A stretch of DNA of 64,000 nt from GCA-2687025 sp964473525 (GTDB lineage Bacteria; Poribacteria; WGA-4E; GCA-2687025), in assembly GCA_964473525.1 (NCBI GenBank), contig CAYYPK010000005.1, forward strand, positions 124,001-188,000, read 5' to 3'. The notes beneath the pieces were generated by a model. The model was not told the origin of the DNA and did no database searches. It saw only the letters and a list, made by a program, of their open reading frames with translations. Of this stretch, positions 8,449-16,981 are shown one piece after another; position 1 is the first letter of the stretch, and each line of letters opens with the position of its first letter. The position numbers were made by a program, and so were the translations under genes.

Positions 8449-9255
8449 ATGACTGACGACGAGAAATACCTGTTCGACCTCAATGGCTACATTGTCGTCA
8501 AGGGCCTGCTGACTGGCGACGAACTCGCCGCGGCTAACGCCGCTATCGATATCCGCGCCGACACTATCCAACTCACGCCACCGGAGCACAGCCTAAGCCG
8601 TGGCTCACCCGCCTTGGTTGGAACCCACGGACGCGGCGATCTGGGTGGGATGCTCGACTGGCCGGAACCTGAGTGCCTGCCGTTTCGCAGGGCGTTGGCG
8701 CATCCCAGGCTCGTCACGTATCTCAACGAAATCCTTGGTAAGGGTTTTCGGGTGGACCACCAGATGGGTCTGGTGTCCATGGACAAGGGCGCGGAGGGGC
8801 ACACCTTCCATGGCTCGTCGGGCCCCGGGTTTGACCCGAACCAGTACTACATCTTCAAGAACGGGCGGTTCCACAACGGCCTCACCGTCGTAGCCGTGCA
8901 ACTGACCGACGTGAACCCGGCCGACGGCGGCCTCGTCGTGATTCCCGGCAGCCACAAGTCGAACTTCCCATGTCCGCTGGACACGACAAGATACCTCGCG
9001 CATCAGGAGAACGTGCGCCAGATAGTGTGCAAGGCGGGAGACGCGGTCGTCTTCACCGAAGCCGTCACGCATGGGACGATTCCGTGGACGTCCGACGAGC
9101 CGCGAAGGACGCTGCTGACGAGGTACACCGCGGGCAACATGGCGTACGTTCCGGCGCCCGCCATGCCGAACTGGGAGGACGAACGGCTGCGAAAGGTCAT
9201 GGAGCGTCCTTACCATACGCGCCTCAATCGACCCGTCCTCGAGGACGGAGAGTGA
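8449..9255 (+). CDS. PhyH-family dioxygenase-like protein, tandem copy 1
   Basis: A 268-residue member of the phytanoyl-CoA dioxygenase superfamily (double-stranded beta-helix, Fe(II)/2-oxoglutarate type). The core PhyH features are PADGGLVVIPGSHKSNFP and the distal His208 (VTHGTIPW). At the usual H-x-D iron site the protein reads His121-Gly-Ser (FHGSSGPGF), so the carboxylate ligand is missing, as in PhyH-like halogenases. Substrate unknown. It is the first of three equal-length paralogues and is followed by the second after 55 bases. Confidence 0.85.
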   Translation: MTDDEKYLFDLNGYIVVKGLLTGDELAAANAAIDIRADTIQLTPPEHSLSRGSPALVGTHGRGDLGGMLDWPEPECLPFRRALAHPRLVTYLNEILGKGFRVDHQMGLVSMDKGAEGHTFHGSSGPGFDPNQYYIFKNGRFHNGLTVVAVQLTDVNPADGGLVVIPGSHKSNFPCPLDTTRYLAHQENVRQIVCKAGDAVVFTEAVTHGTIPWTSDEPRRTLLTRYTAGNMAYVPAPAMPNWEDERLRKVMERPYHTRLNRPVLEDGE

Positions 9256-9310
9256 CGCCGGGCTCCAACCCGCGCTCCGTCCACCAATCCCGTGTGCAGG
9301 GACCAGACGA

Positions 9311-10117
9311 ATGACCGACGCCGAGAAGTACCTGTTCGACCTGAACGGCTACGTCGTCATTGAGGGGCTGCTCTCCCCTGACGAGGTCGCCGCCGCGAAC
9401 GCCGTGATCGACGCGCGCGCCGACACGATACGCGTCCGCACGCGTGACGAGACCCTGAGCGGCGGGTCGTCAGCGCTGGAAGGGACGCACGGCCGCGGCG
9501 AGCTAGGCGGCCTGCCCGCCGGCCCTGAGCCGGACTGCCTACCGTTCCGCCGCGCGCTGGCGCACCCGAGGCTGGCGCTGTACCTGAACGAGATACTCGG
9601 CAAGGGCTTCCGCGTTGACCACCACATGACGCTGATTTCCATGGAGAAGGGGGCGGAGGGACACACGTTCCACGGCTCCTCGGGCCCGGGGTTCGACCCC
9701 AACCAGTACTACATCTTCAAGAACGGGCGCTTCCACAATGGGCTGACGGTCGTTGGCGTCCAACTCACGGACGTGAACCCGGGCGACGGCGGACTCATCG
9801 TGATCCCCGGTAGCCACAAGTCGAACTTCCCGTGCCCGCAAGACATCCGGCTGTACCTCGCGCATCAGGAAAACGTCCGCCAGATAGTGTGCAAAGCGGG
9901 AGACGCCGTCATCTTCACGGAAGCCGTCACGCACGGGACGATTCCGTGGACCTCCGATACGCCACGACGGACGCTGCTGACCCGCTACACCGCAGGCAAT
10001 ATGGCGTACGTGCCAGCGCACGGCGTGCCTGAGTGGGCGGACGAGCGCGTGAGCAAAGTGATGGAACCCCCGTACCACACGCGGCTCAACAGACCCGTTC
10101 TCGAAGACGGCGAGTAG
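9311..10117 (+). CDS. PhyH-family dioxygenase-like protein, tandem copy 2
   Basis: A 268-residue paralogue of the genes on either side, nearly collinear with them. It keeps the FHGSSGPGF motif in place of H-x-D, the GDGGLIVIPGSHKSNFP strand and the distal THGTIPW histidine. The N-terminus (MTDAEKYLFDLNGYVVIEGL) is a typical PhyH opening. It shares direction with copy 1 and probably its transcript. Differences from copies 1 and 3 cluster around residues 40-75, the likely substrate lid, which suggests divergence in substrate rather than simple dosage. Confidence 0.85.
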   Translation: MTDAEKYLFDLNGYVVIEGLLSPDEVAAANAVIDARADTIRVRTRDETLSGGSSALEGTHGRGELGGLPAGPEPDCLPFRRALAHPRLALYLNEILGKGFRVDHHMTLISMEKGAEGHTFHGSSGPGFDPNQYYIFKNGRFHNGLTVVGVQLTDVNPGDGGLIVIPGSHKSNFPCPQDIRLYLAHQENVRQIVCKAGDAVIFTEAVTHGTIPWTSDTPRRTLLTRYTAGNMAYVPAHGVPEWADERVSKVMEPPYHTRLNRPVLEDGE

Positions 10118-10198
10118 CCCTCATTCCAGTTAGGCGTCGGATCGACGCATCGTACCGGACGCGCCGCCAGCGTTGCGGTCGCGCGTCGGCGCCCAGTC

Positions 10199-10222
10199 CC
10201 TTCCCCCTTCGTAGGGGGAAGG
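10199..10222. repeat. Short perfect palindrome between PhyH copies 2 and 3
   Basis: CCTTCCCCC (10199-10207) and GGGGGAAGG (10214-10222) form a perfect 9-bp stem with a 6-base loop, followed by GCTAGGATGGGGGT. Hairpins of this kind, with the TAGGATGGGG tail, are a common dispersed palindrome in environmental genomes. With no T-run it is not a classical terminator, but it would fold in the transcript between two coding genes and could stabilise or separate the upstream message. Confidence 0.6.
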
Positions 10223-10291
10223 CTAGGATGGGGGTCGGCGTCGCGGCAGAGACAGTACCCGCCAGCCGGCCGGGCAACCAGGAACACACGC

Positions 10292-11098
10292 ATGACCGAC
10301 GCCGAGAAGTACCTATTCGACCTGAACGGTTATATCGTCATCGAGGGCTTGCTCTCACCGGACGAAGTCGCCGCGGCGAATGCAGCGATCGACGAGCGTA
10401 TCGACACGATGCGGATACGCCCGCGGGAGCAGGCGCTCAACGGCGACTCACCCGCGCTTGAGGGCTCTCACGGCCGCGGAGAGCTGGGTGGGATGCTCGG
10501 TTGGCCTGAGCCCGACTGCTTGCCCTTCCGCGACGCGCTGGCGCACCCGAAGCTCGTGCCTTACCTGAACGAGATCCTCGGCAGGGGCTTCCGGGTCGAC
10601 CATCAGATGTTCCTGCTCTCGATGGATAAGGGCGCGGAGGGGTTCATCTTCCACGGCTCGTCCGGGCCAGGCTTCGACCCGAACCAGTATTACATTTTCC
10701 AGAACGGCCGCTTCCACAACGGACTGACCGTGGTCGGCGTGCAACTCACGGACGTCAACCCAGGCGATGGCGGGCTCATCGTCATCCCTGGCAGCCACAA
10801 GTCGAACTTCCCCTGTCCACCGGACATGCGCAAGTACCTGGCGCACCAGGAGAACGTGCGGCAGATCGTGTGCAAGGCGGGAGACGCCGTCATCTTCACG
10901 GAAGCCACCACACACGGCACGCTCCCGTGGACTTCCGACGAGCCGCGCAGGACGCTCCTCACCCGCTATACGGCGGGCAACATGGCGTACGTGCCGGCGT
11001 ACGACATGCCCGAGTGGGCGGATGAACGGGAGCAGAAGGTTCTGGAGCGTCCCTACCACACGCGGCTGAACCGGCCCGTCATTGAGGATGGGGAGTGA
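10292..11098 (+). CDS. PhyH-family dioxygenase-like protein, tandem copy 3
   Basis: The third 268-residue PhyH paralogue, again with FHGSSGPGF replacing the H-x-D iron motif and with the distal histidine in TTHGTLPW. The lid region differs from copies 1 and 2. It is separated from copy 2 by 174 bases containing a strong hairpin, so it may be expressed separately. Its stop is ten bases before the ATG of an NAD-dependent epimerase, suggesting co-transcription. Enzymatic activity cannot be assumed without the iron carboxylate. Confidence 0.85.
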   Translation: MTDAEKYLFDLNGYIVIEGLLSPDEVAAANAAIDERIDTMRIRPREQALNGDSPALEGSHGRGELGGMLGWPEPDCLPFRDALAHPKLVPYLNEILGRGFRVDHQMFLLSMDKGAEGFIFHGSSGPGFDPNQYYIFQNGRFHNGLTVVGVQLTDVNPGDGGLIVIPGSHKSNFPCPPDMRKYLAHQENVRQIVCKAGDAVIFTEATTHGTLPWTSDEPRRTLLTRYTAGNMAYVPAYDMPEWADEREQKVLERPYHTRLNRPVIEDGE

Positions 11099-11108
11099 TG
11101 GCGTCGCC

Positions 11109-12086
11109 ATGCTGATTCTGATTACCGGAGTCACCGGACGCATAGGCGCCAACCTCGCGGCGTCGCTTGTCCAACAGGGACACGACGTGCGTGGGTTCGT
11201 CTGGCCGGGCGATCCGCGCGTCGAGAAGCTCGAGCCGCTCTCCCTCGATCTGCGCACGGGTAGCGTCACCGATCTGGACGCCGTGCGGGACGCCATGGAG
11301 GGAGTCGATGCGGTGTACCACCTGGGCGCCGCCTTCCAGGGAGGAGGCCCGTTCTCGGACGAGGAGTACTTCGAGACGAACGTCCGTGGCACGTTCAACG
11401 CTCTCCAAGCCGCGCGAGAGCAGGACGGACTGCGCCGCTTCGTCTTCGCCAGCACGGACGCCCTGTACGACAAATACGTCCCTGGCGGCGTGTCAGAGCC
11501 CATACGCGAGGATGACGCAGTGAGACGGCCGAGAGGCTGGTACGCGCTCTCGAAGGCGATGGGTGAGGACATGTGCGTGTCCTACCACGGAACCTATGGG
11601 CTGCCCACCGTGGCGCTGCGGTTCAGTATGGTCCTGGGCGCGGGCGAGATCCTGGATTGGCCGCAGTTCCGCCTCAGCAGCCTGCGCAAGCGACCGGAGC
11701 TCGCCGACCTGTGGGACGGCGAGGAGCGGCTCGTCGTACTGCGCGACGAGAACGGCCGGCCGTACAAGAAGCACATTGCCGACGTGCGCGACATTGTCCA
11801 CGGGTGTCTGTGCGCGTTGGACACGGACGCGGCCGACGGACAGGCTGTCCAGTTGGGCGCGCCTTGCGCGTTCACGTGGGCCGAAGCGGCGCCGCATCTA
11901 TCGGACAAGCTCGATACACCGTACATAGACGTCCAGGTTGGTGGGACACCCACCTACTACGAGTACGACCTCAGCAAGGCACGGCGCCTGCTGGGGTTCC
12001 AGCCTCAGTTCGACGTGCGGCGGATGATAGACGACGCGGTGGCTTTCCGCGACGGCGAGGACATCGGCGTGCTGGCCACCGGCTGA
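11109..12086 (+). CDS. NAD-dependent epimerase/dehydratase (extended SDR)
   Basis: A 325-residue nucleotide-sugar or related epimerase/reductase. The Rossmann motif ITGVTGRIGANLA (GxxGxxG) starts at residue 5, and the catalytic set is Ser in FASTDALY with Tyr-x-x-x-Lys in WYALSKAMG. The ATG at 11109 is preferred because it opens directly at the first beta strand; an ATG at 11088 or TTG at 11082 would overlap the PhyH gene. It follows PhyH copy 3 by ten bases, so the dioxygenase-like protein and the epimerase may act on the same compound. The sugar or polyol substrate is unknown. Confidence 0.85.
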   Translation: MLILITGVTGRIGANLAASLVQQGHDVRGFVWPGDPRVEKLEPLSLDLRTGSVTDLDAVRDAMEGVDAVYHLGAAFQGGGPFSDEEYFETNVRGTFNALQAAREQDGLRRFVFASTDALYDKYVPGGVSEPIREDDAVRRPRGWYALSKAMGEDMCVSYHGTYGLPTVALRFSMVLGAGEILDWPQFRLSSLRKRPELADLWDGEERLVVLRDENGRPYKKHIADVRDIVHGCLCALDTDAADGQAVQLGAPCAFTWAEAAPHLSDKLDTPYIDVQVGGTPTYYEYDLSKARRLLGFQPQFDVRRMIDDAVAFRDGEDIGVLATG

Positions 12087-12092
12087 GACTCG

Positions 12093-12162
12093 GCGCCAGA
12101 CCCTTGGCGCTCGCTCGGCCAGGGCTGTCCTTCGCTACTGCGCGGCGTAGCGAAGAGCCGAG
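12093..12162 (+). terminator. Two hairpins downstream of the epimerase gene
   Basis: GCGCCA (12093-12098) pairs with TGGCGC (12105-12110) seven bases after the stop codon. A second, stronger hairpin has TTCGCTAC (12131-12138) pairing with GTAGCGAA (12147-12154), enclosed by an outer CTCGGC/GCCGAG stem (12114-12119 and 12157-12162). Neither is followed by a T-run, so they are better read as mRNA 3'-end stabilisers or factor-dependent termination sites than as intrinsic terminators. Confidence 0.4.
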
Positions 12163-12438
12163 ATGGAGCCCATCTGAGGCGCCACCCGAACGTCGAGACG
12201 TCTGGCGCCGACCATGACGTCACGCTTGCGCATCGCGGCGTGGCTCGCCGGAGACAAGCGTGCGTGACAGCCCTGGGATGGCGAGACGCCTCGACGCCTC
12301 CATTACCAGCGCGTGTAGAGGCCACCGAAACATCCGCCGGCATCACCTCGGCGTCGACGCCACGCGCTTGACCTCCACAGAATTCGCGCCGAAGGACGAG
12401 CGATCGTCCGAAATCACGGCAAAAGCCTCTCAAGAACC

Positions 12439-12478
12439 GCGAAAAGGCCTTTCGCCCGGCGTTCGGGTGGGGTATAAT
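12439..12478 (+). promoter_or_regulatory. Orphan promoter with perfect -10 and upstream dyad
   Basis: A perfect TATAAT at 12473-12478 stands out in this GC-rich sequence. TTCGCC (12451-12456) is a poor -35 at 16 bases. A near-perfect dyad GCGAAAAGGCCTTTCGC (12439-12455) covers the -35 position and could be the site of an activator or repressor. No protein-coding gene lies in the right place for this promoter; the nearest downstream feature is the terminator at 12504-12536. Confidence 0.5.
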
Positions 12479-12484
12479 GGTCAT

Positions 12485-12536
12485 GTCAAAATCGCAATCA
12501 AACGGGACGGACCTTTACGAGTCGCGTCCCTTTTTT
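12485..12536 (+). ncRNA. Candidate small RNA or leader of about 50 nt
   Basis: If transcription starts about seven bases after the TATAAT box, the RNA would run through an AT-rich single-stranded segment (GTCAAAATCGCAATCAAAC) and end in the strong hairpin and six-T run at 12504-12536. Such a short promoter-to-terminator unit is typical of small regulatory RNAs or of a terminated leader. I recognise no known RNA family. A 61-codon frame reads through the terminator and is not credible as a protein. Confidence 0.35.
12504..12536 (+). terminator. Rho-independent terminator
   Basis: GGGACG (12504-12509) pairs with CGTCCC (12525-12530). The stem continues inward as GAC/GTC with one bulged G and an 8-base loop (CTTTACGA), and is followed immediately by six T residues (12531-12536). 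It is the clearest intrinsic terminator in the window. It lies too far (about 420 bases) from the epimerase gene to be its natural end, and fits best as the end of the short unit starting near 12485. Confidence 0.75.
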
Positions 12537-12625
12537 GTGCCCGCCTGCCGCTACGCTGCCCTCCCGTTGCCGCTTCACGGTGTTCTCAACACGCCATGGT
12601 ATTGCGTACGGCTCGTGCCGCCAGC

Positions 12626-12736
12626 TGTCATTCTGAGGAGCGTAGACGAGCGATGCCGTTAGGCATCAACAAGCGAGCGGAAGAATCTCCGCGTCGCAGC
12701 TAGCCGACGAGATTCTTCGCTGCGCTCAGAATGACA
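12626..12736 (+). repeat. REP-like long palindromic repeat, copy A
   Basis: A 111-bp element whose ends TGTCATTCTGAG and CTCAGAATGACA are inverted repeats, with inner arms GAAGAATCTC and GAGATTCTTC. One arm carries an insertion around GATGCCGTTAGGCATC, itself a small palindrome. A second copy in the opposite orientation lies at 27140-27248 and a half copy at 21705-21741. It resembles the dispersed GTCATCCTGAGCG elements found in many environmental genomes, probably non-autonomous and mobile. Confidence 0.8.
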
Positions 12737-12793
12737 GAGGCGCGGCGTGCCGACGACCATTGCCATCCCAGACAACACCAATTCACCGCGTCG

Positions 12794-12822
12794 TTGCACT
12801 CCCGGTCTGGCTCCGGTACGAT
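12794..12822 (+). promoter_or_regulatory. Probable promoter of the NACHT cassette
   Basis: TTGCAC (12794-12799), exactly 17 bases, then TACGAT (12817-12822). This gives a start about 50 bases before the NACHT ATG. It is the only sigma-70-like pair between the REP element and the gene. The three cassette genes have no other obvious promoter, so this one probably drives all of them. Confidence 0.4.
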
Positions 12823-12879
12823 GCTGCGATTCCCAGCGCCACGCTACGCGTGTGTTGTGTATGTCGCTCGGGGCAAGGC

Positions 12880-15582
12880 ATGTCCGACCGCATCGACGAT
12901 CTCACCGTCGACTTCTTCCAGAGCCTGTTCGCGCGGGTGTTCTCCGAGCCGTTCACCGAGGGCGCGTCCGCGCGCGATCGGCGGCGAATCGAGCGCCGGG
13001 TTGAGGAGACCGCCGACGCCGCGTCGCAAGCTCTGAGCCGCTTCCTGACGAACCGCGATGTCACCACGAGCGAGGCGGAAGCCTTGCTCGACGGACTGGC
13101 GTTTCTCGGCGACGCGCTCACCGTTGCCGACGTGTCCAACCCGAACGAGATACCGGAGGTGGTCGCGGAAGCCGCGCTGGCAGGCGTTCCGCTTCCGGAC
13201 GGGCTCAATGAGGACGCGCACGGCGCCCTGTTCCGTGTGTCCGCTTTCTCCACGGTGCAGGTTCTGATGCGCGTTGGAGCCGTGATGCGCGAGTGGCAGC
13301 AGATGGCGTTCATCGACGACTTCGGACTGGACCGCCAGGTCGTCGCGCAGCTCGACGCCATCAGCGCGGAGGCGGACGCGCTTGGCGTAGGCGGCGGCCC
13401 GGTCGCCGATGAGCGGTTTGAGCTAGCTTACCGAGACCGCCTGCTCCAGCGTTCCCACCTCGTAGACGCCGGCACGCTACGCATGGCCGCCGGACTCACG
13501 GTAGGCCTGCGCGAGCTGTTTGTCATGCCGCGCGTGCGCCCCCGACCACGGATGGCGCCGGCGGACGCCGAGGAGGCGGCCGAGTTGATGGGTCTGGGCG
13601 ACGCGAGGAGGCTGCTCGGACAGCTTTCGGGAGACGCGGCAGACAACGCCGATGCGCCGACAGCTCTCGACCACCTGAGCGGCCCTGCCCGTAGCGTCGT
13701 CGTCGGCCTGCCGGGCAGCGGGAAGTCGACGCTGCTCGAGTGGCTGCAGCTACAGGTTGCCGGGGCTCGCGTGACTCTTGTCGCGGCTGACAGACAGGCG
13801 ATCCCCGTGCTTCTACGCGTCCGCGAACTGGACATGGCGGCGTTGCCCGGCGTCGATGCGCTCGTCGAAGCGGCGACCGGCAGCCGAGACTTCGCCAGTT
13901 TCGCGCCAGCGGGCTGGACGCGTCGGCAGTTCGAGGCGGGCCGCGTCCTCCTGCTGTTGGACGGCGTCGACGAGGTCCACCCCGACGAACGGGAAGCGCG
14001 CCTCCTGCCGTGGCTCCATGGCTTGGTGGCCGAGTTCCCACACGGGCGATACGTCGTGTCGTCTCGCCCGACTGGCTATGCAGCGGGCACGCTCGCCGAC
14101 GACTCCTTCGACGAGTGCGACCTGCTGCACTTCGACGCGGAGCAGATGCAGGAGTACGCGCGGCACTGGTGCACGTCCGTCCGACTGTCGCGTCGGGAAC
14201 CAGAGGCCGAGGCGCGCGAGCAGGGCGCGGAGGACGGCGACGCGATTGTGGCGGGCTTCGAGGACACGCCGCACATAGCCGACCTGGCGCAGACGCCGCT
14301 GATGCTGTCGGCGATCTGCCTGGTTTACTACTACGAGCGCGGGGAGTTGCCCGACGACCGCGTCAAGCTCTACCGCATGTGTGTGGAGGGCCTGCTGCAC
14401 AATTGGGACGACCGGCGTGGGTTACGTTCGGACTTCTCTCTTGAAGAGCAGTTGCGCGCGTGCCGCGATCTCGCCCTCGTGATGCAGATCGATGGCAGGG
14501 CGGAGTCTGACGAGGCCGAAGTTCTGGACGTTTTCACCGAGGCCTTGGGCGACGCAGGTCGCGCGAGGGAGCTGTTGGCGCACGCGCGTCAACGCGCGGG
14601 CCTGCTTGTCGAACGACGCGCGGGCGTGTTTGCTTTCGCGCACCTCACATTTCAGGAATACCTTGCCGCACTGGCCGTCTATGAGGGCAACGACCGTGGC
14701 GTTAGTATCGAGGGGGTCGTGGGCGAGTGCCGAGATGGACGCTGGGCGGAGGTGATCCCTCTCCTGTGTGGCATCGTCCGCACGCCGAGAGCAAGGCAGA
14801 TACTGGACGCGCTCATCGACGTTGATGGAGATCCGGCTGGCGCGCTAATCCTGGAGGCTTTCCTAGCCGCCGGGCAGGAAGTGCGCGACGACCCCGTCTC
14901 TGGCGGCATGGCTGTAGCCGCTGCCCTGCGAACCGTTCGCCATGGCGGAGCACTGCGCGTGCCTGCGCTGCTTGAACGGGTGGCGCCAGAAGTCGTCGGC
15001 CCGATTGCCAACGCGGCCGTCATGCATGATCGGCTGATCCCCCGAGCCGTTAGATCATGGCTGCAGGCGCACCCGGGCCGACTTGTGGAGGCACCCTTGC
15101 TCGCGCGGCTTGCACAGTGCGCGGCAGAGGACTCGCTCGACTCCGGGTGGGCGCACGACGCGATCGAGATCCTGTGTCGCGCGGGATCTGATGACAGTCT
15201 ACGCAAGCTGTCGCCGTTCGCGATGGATGGGGGCGACTATGCGGCAGACCTTATCGTCGCCCTCGCAACGCGGGGGCGGCTGAAACGGTTCTCAGGGCCG
15301 GGCGCTCCCGGGTATGACGCATTCCTTGGTGCCTGGGCGCGCTGGGCGGCCCCCGTCGGATGGGGTGCTATGGCCGCCTCCCACCTGGCTGCGCTCCTAT
15401 TCGTCCGGATGGACCTGAGGTCGGGCTGCGCAGCCAGCCCGCATGTGTACGCCGCGCTCGCGGTGCGGTTCAGGAAGTTGGTCAGCACGCTGGACCCGCT
15501 CAGGGCGCCCCACGCACGCTGGAGCAGAGCGGCCGATGCGATTGAGGCAGCGCTCCGTAAGGCCAGCGAACCGACCAACTGA
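12880..15582 (+). CDS. NACHT-domain STAND NTPase
   Basis: A 900-residue signalling ATPase. Residues 1-230 are a helical N-terminal region ending in the typical pre-NACHT segment (ELAYRDRLLQR and following helix). The NACHT core has Walker A GLPGSGKST (276-284), Walker B VLLLLDGVDEVHPDER (from about 356), a sensor region (YVVSSRPTGYA), the winged-helix signature TPLMLSAICLVYYYERGELP and FAHLTFQEYLAAL. The C-terminal 250 residues are helical with no TPR, WD40 or LRR repeats visible. Such proteins oligomerise on a trigger and switch on a linked effector; no effector domain is fused here, and the next gene, a subtilisin-like protease 34 bases on, is the natural candidate. The ATG at 12880 lacks a strong ribosome site. 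Confidence 0.92.
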   Translation: MSDRIDDLTVDFFQSLFARVFSEPFTEGASARDRRRIERRVEETADAASQALSRFLTNRDVTTSEAEALLDGLAFLGDALTVADVSNPNEIPEVVAEAALAGVPLPDGLNEDAHGALFRVSAFSTVQVLMRVGAVMREWQQMAFIDDFGLDRQVVAQLDAISAEADALGVGGGPVADERFELAYRDRLLQRSHLVDAGTLRMAAGLTVGLRELFVMPRVRPRPRMAPADAEEAAELMGLGDARRLLGQLSGDAADNADAPTALDHLSGPARSVVVGLPGSGKSTLLEWLQLQVAGARVTLVAADRQAIPVLLRVRELDMAALPGVDALVEAATGSRDFASFAPAGWTRRQFEAGRVLLLLDGVDEVHPDEREARLLPWLHGLVAEFPHGRYVVSSRPTGYAAGTLADDSFDECDLLHFDAEQMQEYARHWCTSVRLSRREPEAEAREQGAEDGDAIVAGFEDTPHIADLAQTPLMLSAICLVYYYERGELPDDRVKLYRMCVEGLLHNWDDRRGLRSDFSLEEQLRACRDLALVMQIDGRAESDEAEVLDVFTEALGDAGRARELLAHARQRAGLLVERRAGVFAFAHLTFQEYLAALAVYEGNDRGVSIEGVVGECRDGRWAEVIPLLCGIVRTPRARQILDALIDVDGDPAGALILEAFLAAGQEVRDDPVSGGMAVAAALRTVRHGGALRVPALLERVAPEVVGPIANAAVMHDRLIPRAVRSWLQAHPGRLVEAPLLARLAQCAAEDSLDSGWAHDAIEILCRAGSDDSLRKLSPFAMDGGDYAADLIVALATRGRLKRFSGPGAPGYDAFLGAWARWAAPVGWGAMAASHLAALLFVRMDLRSGCAASPHVYAALAVRFRKLVSTLDPLRAPHARWSRAADAIEAALRKASEPTN

Positions 15583-15616
15583 CCGACTGACCAACCACCA
15601 CCAACGGAGCAACCAC

Positions 15617-16981
15617 GTGCCCGCTGATGCCCCACGGACGAAACTCTCAGCAAACTTCAGCGCGCTCTGGACGGCTGACCCAGACGAGCTGCACGACGCC
15701 ATCGTCGTGCTCCGCCCGCCCTCGACGCTGGAGGCGTCGCTGCCGCCACGCCTGCGCGACCTGAAGGCGCGGCTGGACGCGATCAAGGCGATGGCGTCTA
15801 AGCAGCACGAGCAGGCGATGAGCCTCGCGGACGAATACCACCGGGACACCGACGGCTCGTTCGCGGCGGCTCCCATAGGTGGTGGCGGCCTGCCGGTGAT
15901 GGCGGCGCAGGTCACGCAGCACACCCTCCAAGGGTTGGCCGAGCGCGACGATGTTGTGGCGATCATGCCGAATCAGCGCGTGCACGCTGTCCGACCTCAC
16001 GCAATCCACCGCGACGACCCGTTTCAGGAAGAGGTGGATAGCGGCATGACGTGGGGACTGCAAGAGCTCAATATCCCGGACATCTGGGCGACCACGAGGG
16101 GCGACGGCGCGCGGGTAGCCGTGCTGGATACGGGAGTCGACGCCGCGCACCCGTCCCTCGGCGGCCGCGTCGAAGAGTTCACCGTTGTGGATCCCATCGG
16201 ACGACGGATCGACGCTTCCCCGGCGTTCGACGCTGAGGAGCACGGCACGCATGTCTGCGGCACTATCGCGGGCGGCGAAGGAGCCGACGGCGTCAAGATA
16301 GGCGTCGCGCCGGAGTGCAGGCTGCTCGTAGGGGCGATCCTACTGGGTGGGTCCACGACCCACACGCTGATCGAGGGCATCTCCTGGGCGATCGAAAACG
16401 ACGCGAACGTCGTCAGCATGTCTCTAGGGTTCCCGTCCTACGAGGAGAAGTTCGACGCGATCCTCGACCGGGCAATCCGGTCGGACCTGGTACCCGTTGC
16501 CTCCGTGGGGAACGACTGCCACGGGAGCATGGGATCACCGGGCAGTTCACCACTCGCGTTGTCCGTGGGCGCGGCGTGGAGGCCCGAAGGCTGGCCATCG
16601 GAGGTCGCGGACTTCAGCGGCGGCGCCAGCCTCGTCTTCCCTGGGGCGCGGCCGACGTCCGTGACCAAACCGGACATTGTCGCCCCAGGCAAGTATGTGT
16701 ACTCCTGCATCCCTCGCCGGAAGGACCGGGCCCGCGGTCTTGTGCCCGATTACGCGCGGATGGAGGGGACGTCGATGGCGGCGCCGCACGTTGCGGGCGT
16801 TGCAGCCCTGCTCATGGCAGCGAAGCCCGAGGCGCGCGCCGAGCGTATAATCGAGGTACTGAAGGAGACCGCCGATCACCCTACCGGGTACCGCCCGGAC
16901 AACCGCTGGGGTTACGGGATGCTGGACCCAGTCGCGGCGCTGGCAATGCTCTCGGACGATGAGGACCACGATGGCGCGTAG
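15617..16981 (+). CDS. Cytosolic subtilisin-like serine protease (S8) with I9-like pro-region
   Basis: A 454-residue subtilase. The triad is Asp171 (VAVLDTGVD), His209 (EEHGTHVCG) and Ser386 (EGTSMAAPHVAG), with oxyanion Asn299 (SVGNDCHG). Residues 1-130 form a pro-region whose last part (92-125, ending NQRVHAV) has the I9 inhibitor pattern. There is no signal peptide or membrane helix, which is unusual for a bacterial subtilase and places it in the cytosol with the NACHT protein. The GTG start has GGAG seven bases upstream. It lies 34 bases after the NACHT gene and overlaps the next gene by 11 bases. The likely role is a latent protease released on NACHT activation; whether it kills the cell or activates another protein is unknown. 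Confidence 0.9.
   Translation: MPADAPRTKLSANFSALWTADPDELHDAIVVLRPPSTLEASLPPRLRDLKARLDAIKAMASKQHEQAMSLADEYHRDTDGSFAAAPIGGGGLPVMAAQVTQHTLQGLAERDDVVAIMPNQRVHAVRPHAIHRDDPFQEEVDSGMTWGLQELNIPDIWATTRGDGARVAVLDTGVDAAHPSLGGRVEEFTVVDPIGRRIDASPAFDAEEHGTHVCGTIAGGEGADGVKIGVAPECRLLVGAILLGGSTTHTLIEGISWAIENDANVVSMSLGFPSYEEKFDAILDRAIRSDLVPVASVGNDCHGSMGSPGSSPLALSVGAAWRPEGWPSEVADFSGGASLVFPGARPTSVTKPDIVAPGKYVYSCIPRRKDRARGLVPDYARMEGTSMAAPHVAGVAALLMAAKPEARAERIIEVLKETADHPTGYRPDNRWGYGMLDPVAALAMLSDDEDHDGA

Larger units (their letters stand above)
12087..12879. other. Long intergenic region upstream of the NACHT cassette
   Basis: A 793-base non-coding stretch, the longest in the window. It contains, in order: two hairpins close behind the epimerase gene, a run with no clear signal (12163-12438), a dyad plus perfect TATAAT box with a rho-independent terminator about 25 bases further on, a 111-bp REP-like palindrome, and a promoter for the NACHT gene. 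No open frame here has credible start signals or family resemblance. Parts of it are noticeably more AT-rich than the flanking genes. Confidence 0.6.

Noticed and set aside
8201..8589. Long minus-strand open frame opposite the start of the first PhyH gene
   Set aside because: It is the antisense shadow of a clear PhyH coding region and has no start signal or recognisable protein.
12477..12662. A 61-codon frame starting within the TATAAT region
   Set aside because: It reads through a strong intrinsic terminator and into the REP-like palindrome, with no family resemblance.
12087..12879. Riboswitch, T-box or tRNA in the long intergenic region
   Set aside because: No conserved riboswitch core, T-box sequence or cloverleaf could be drawn; only the hairpins and REP element were found.
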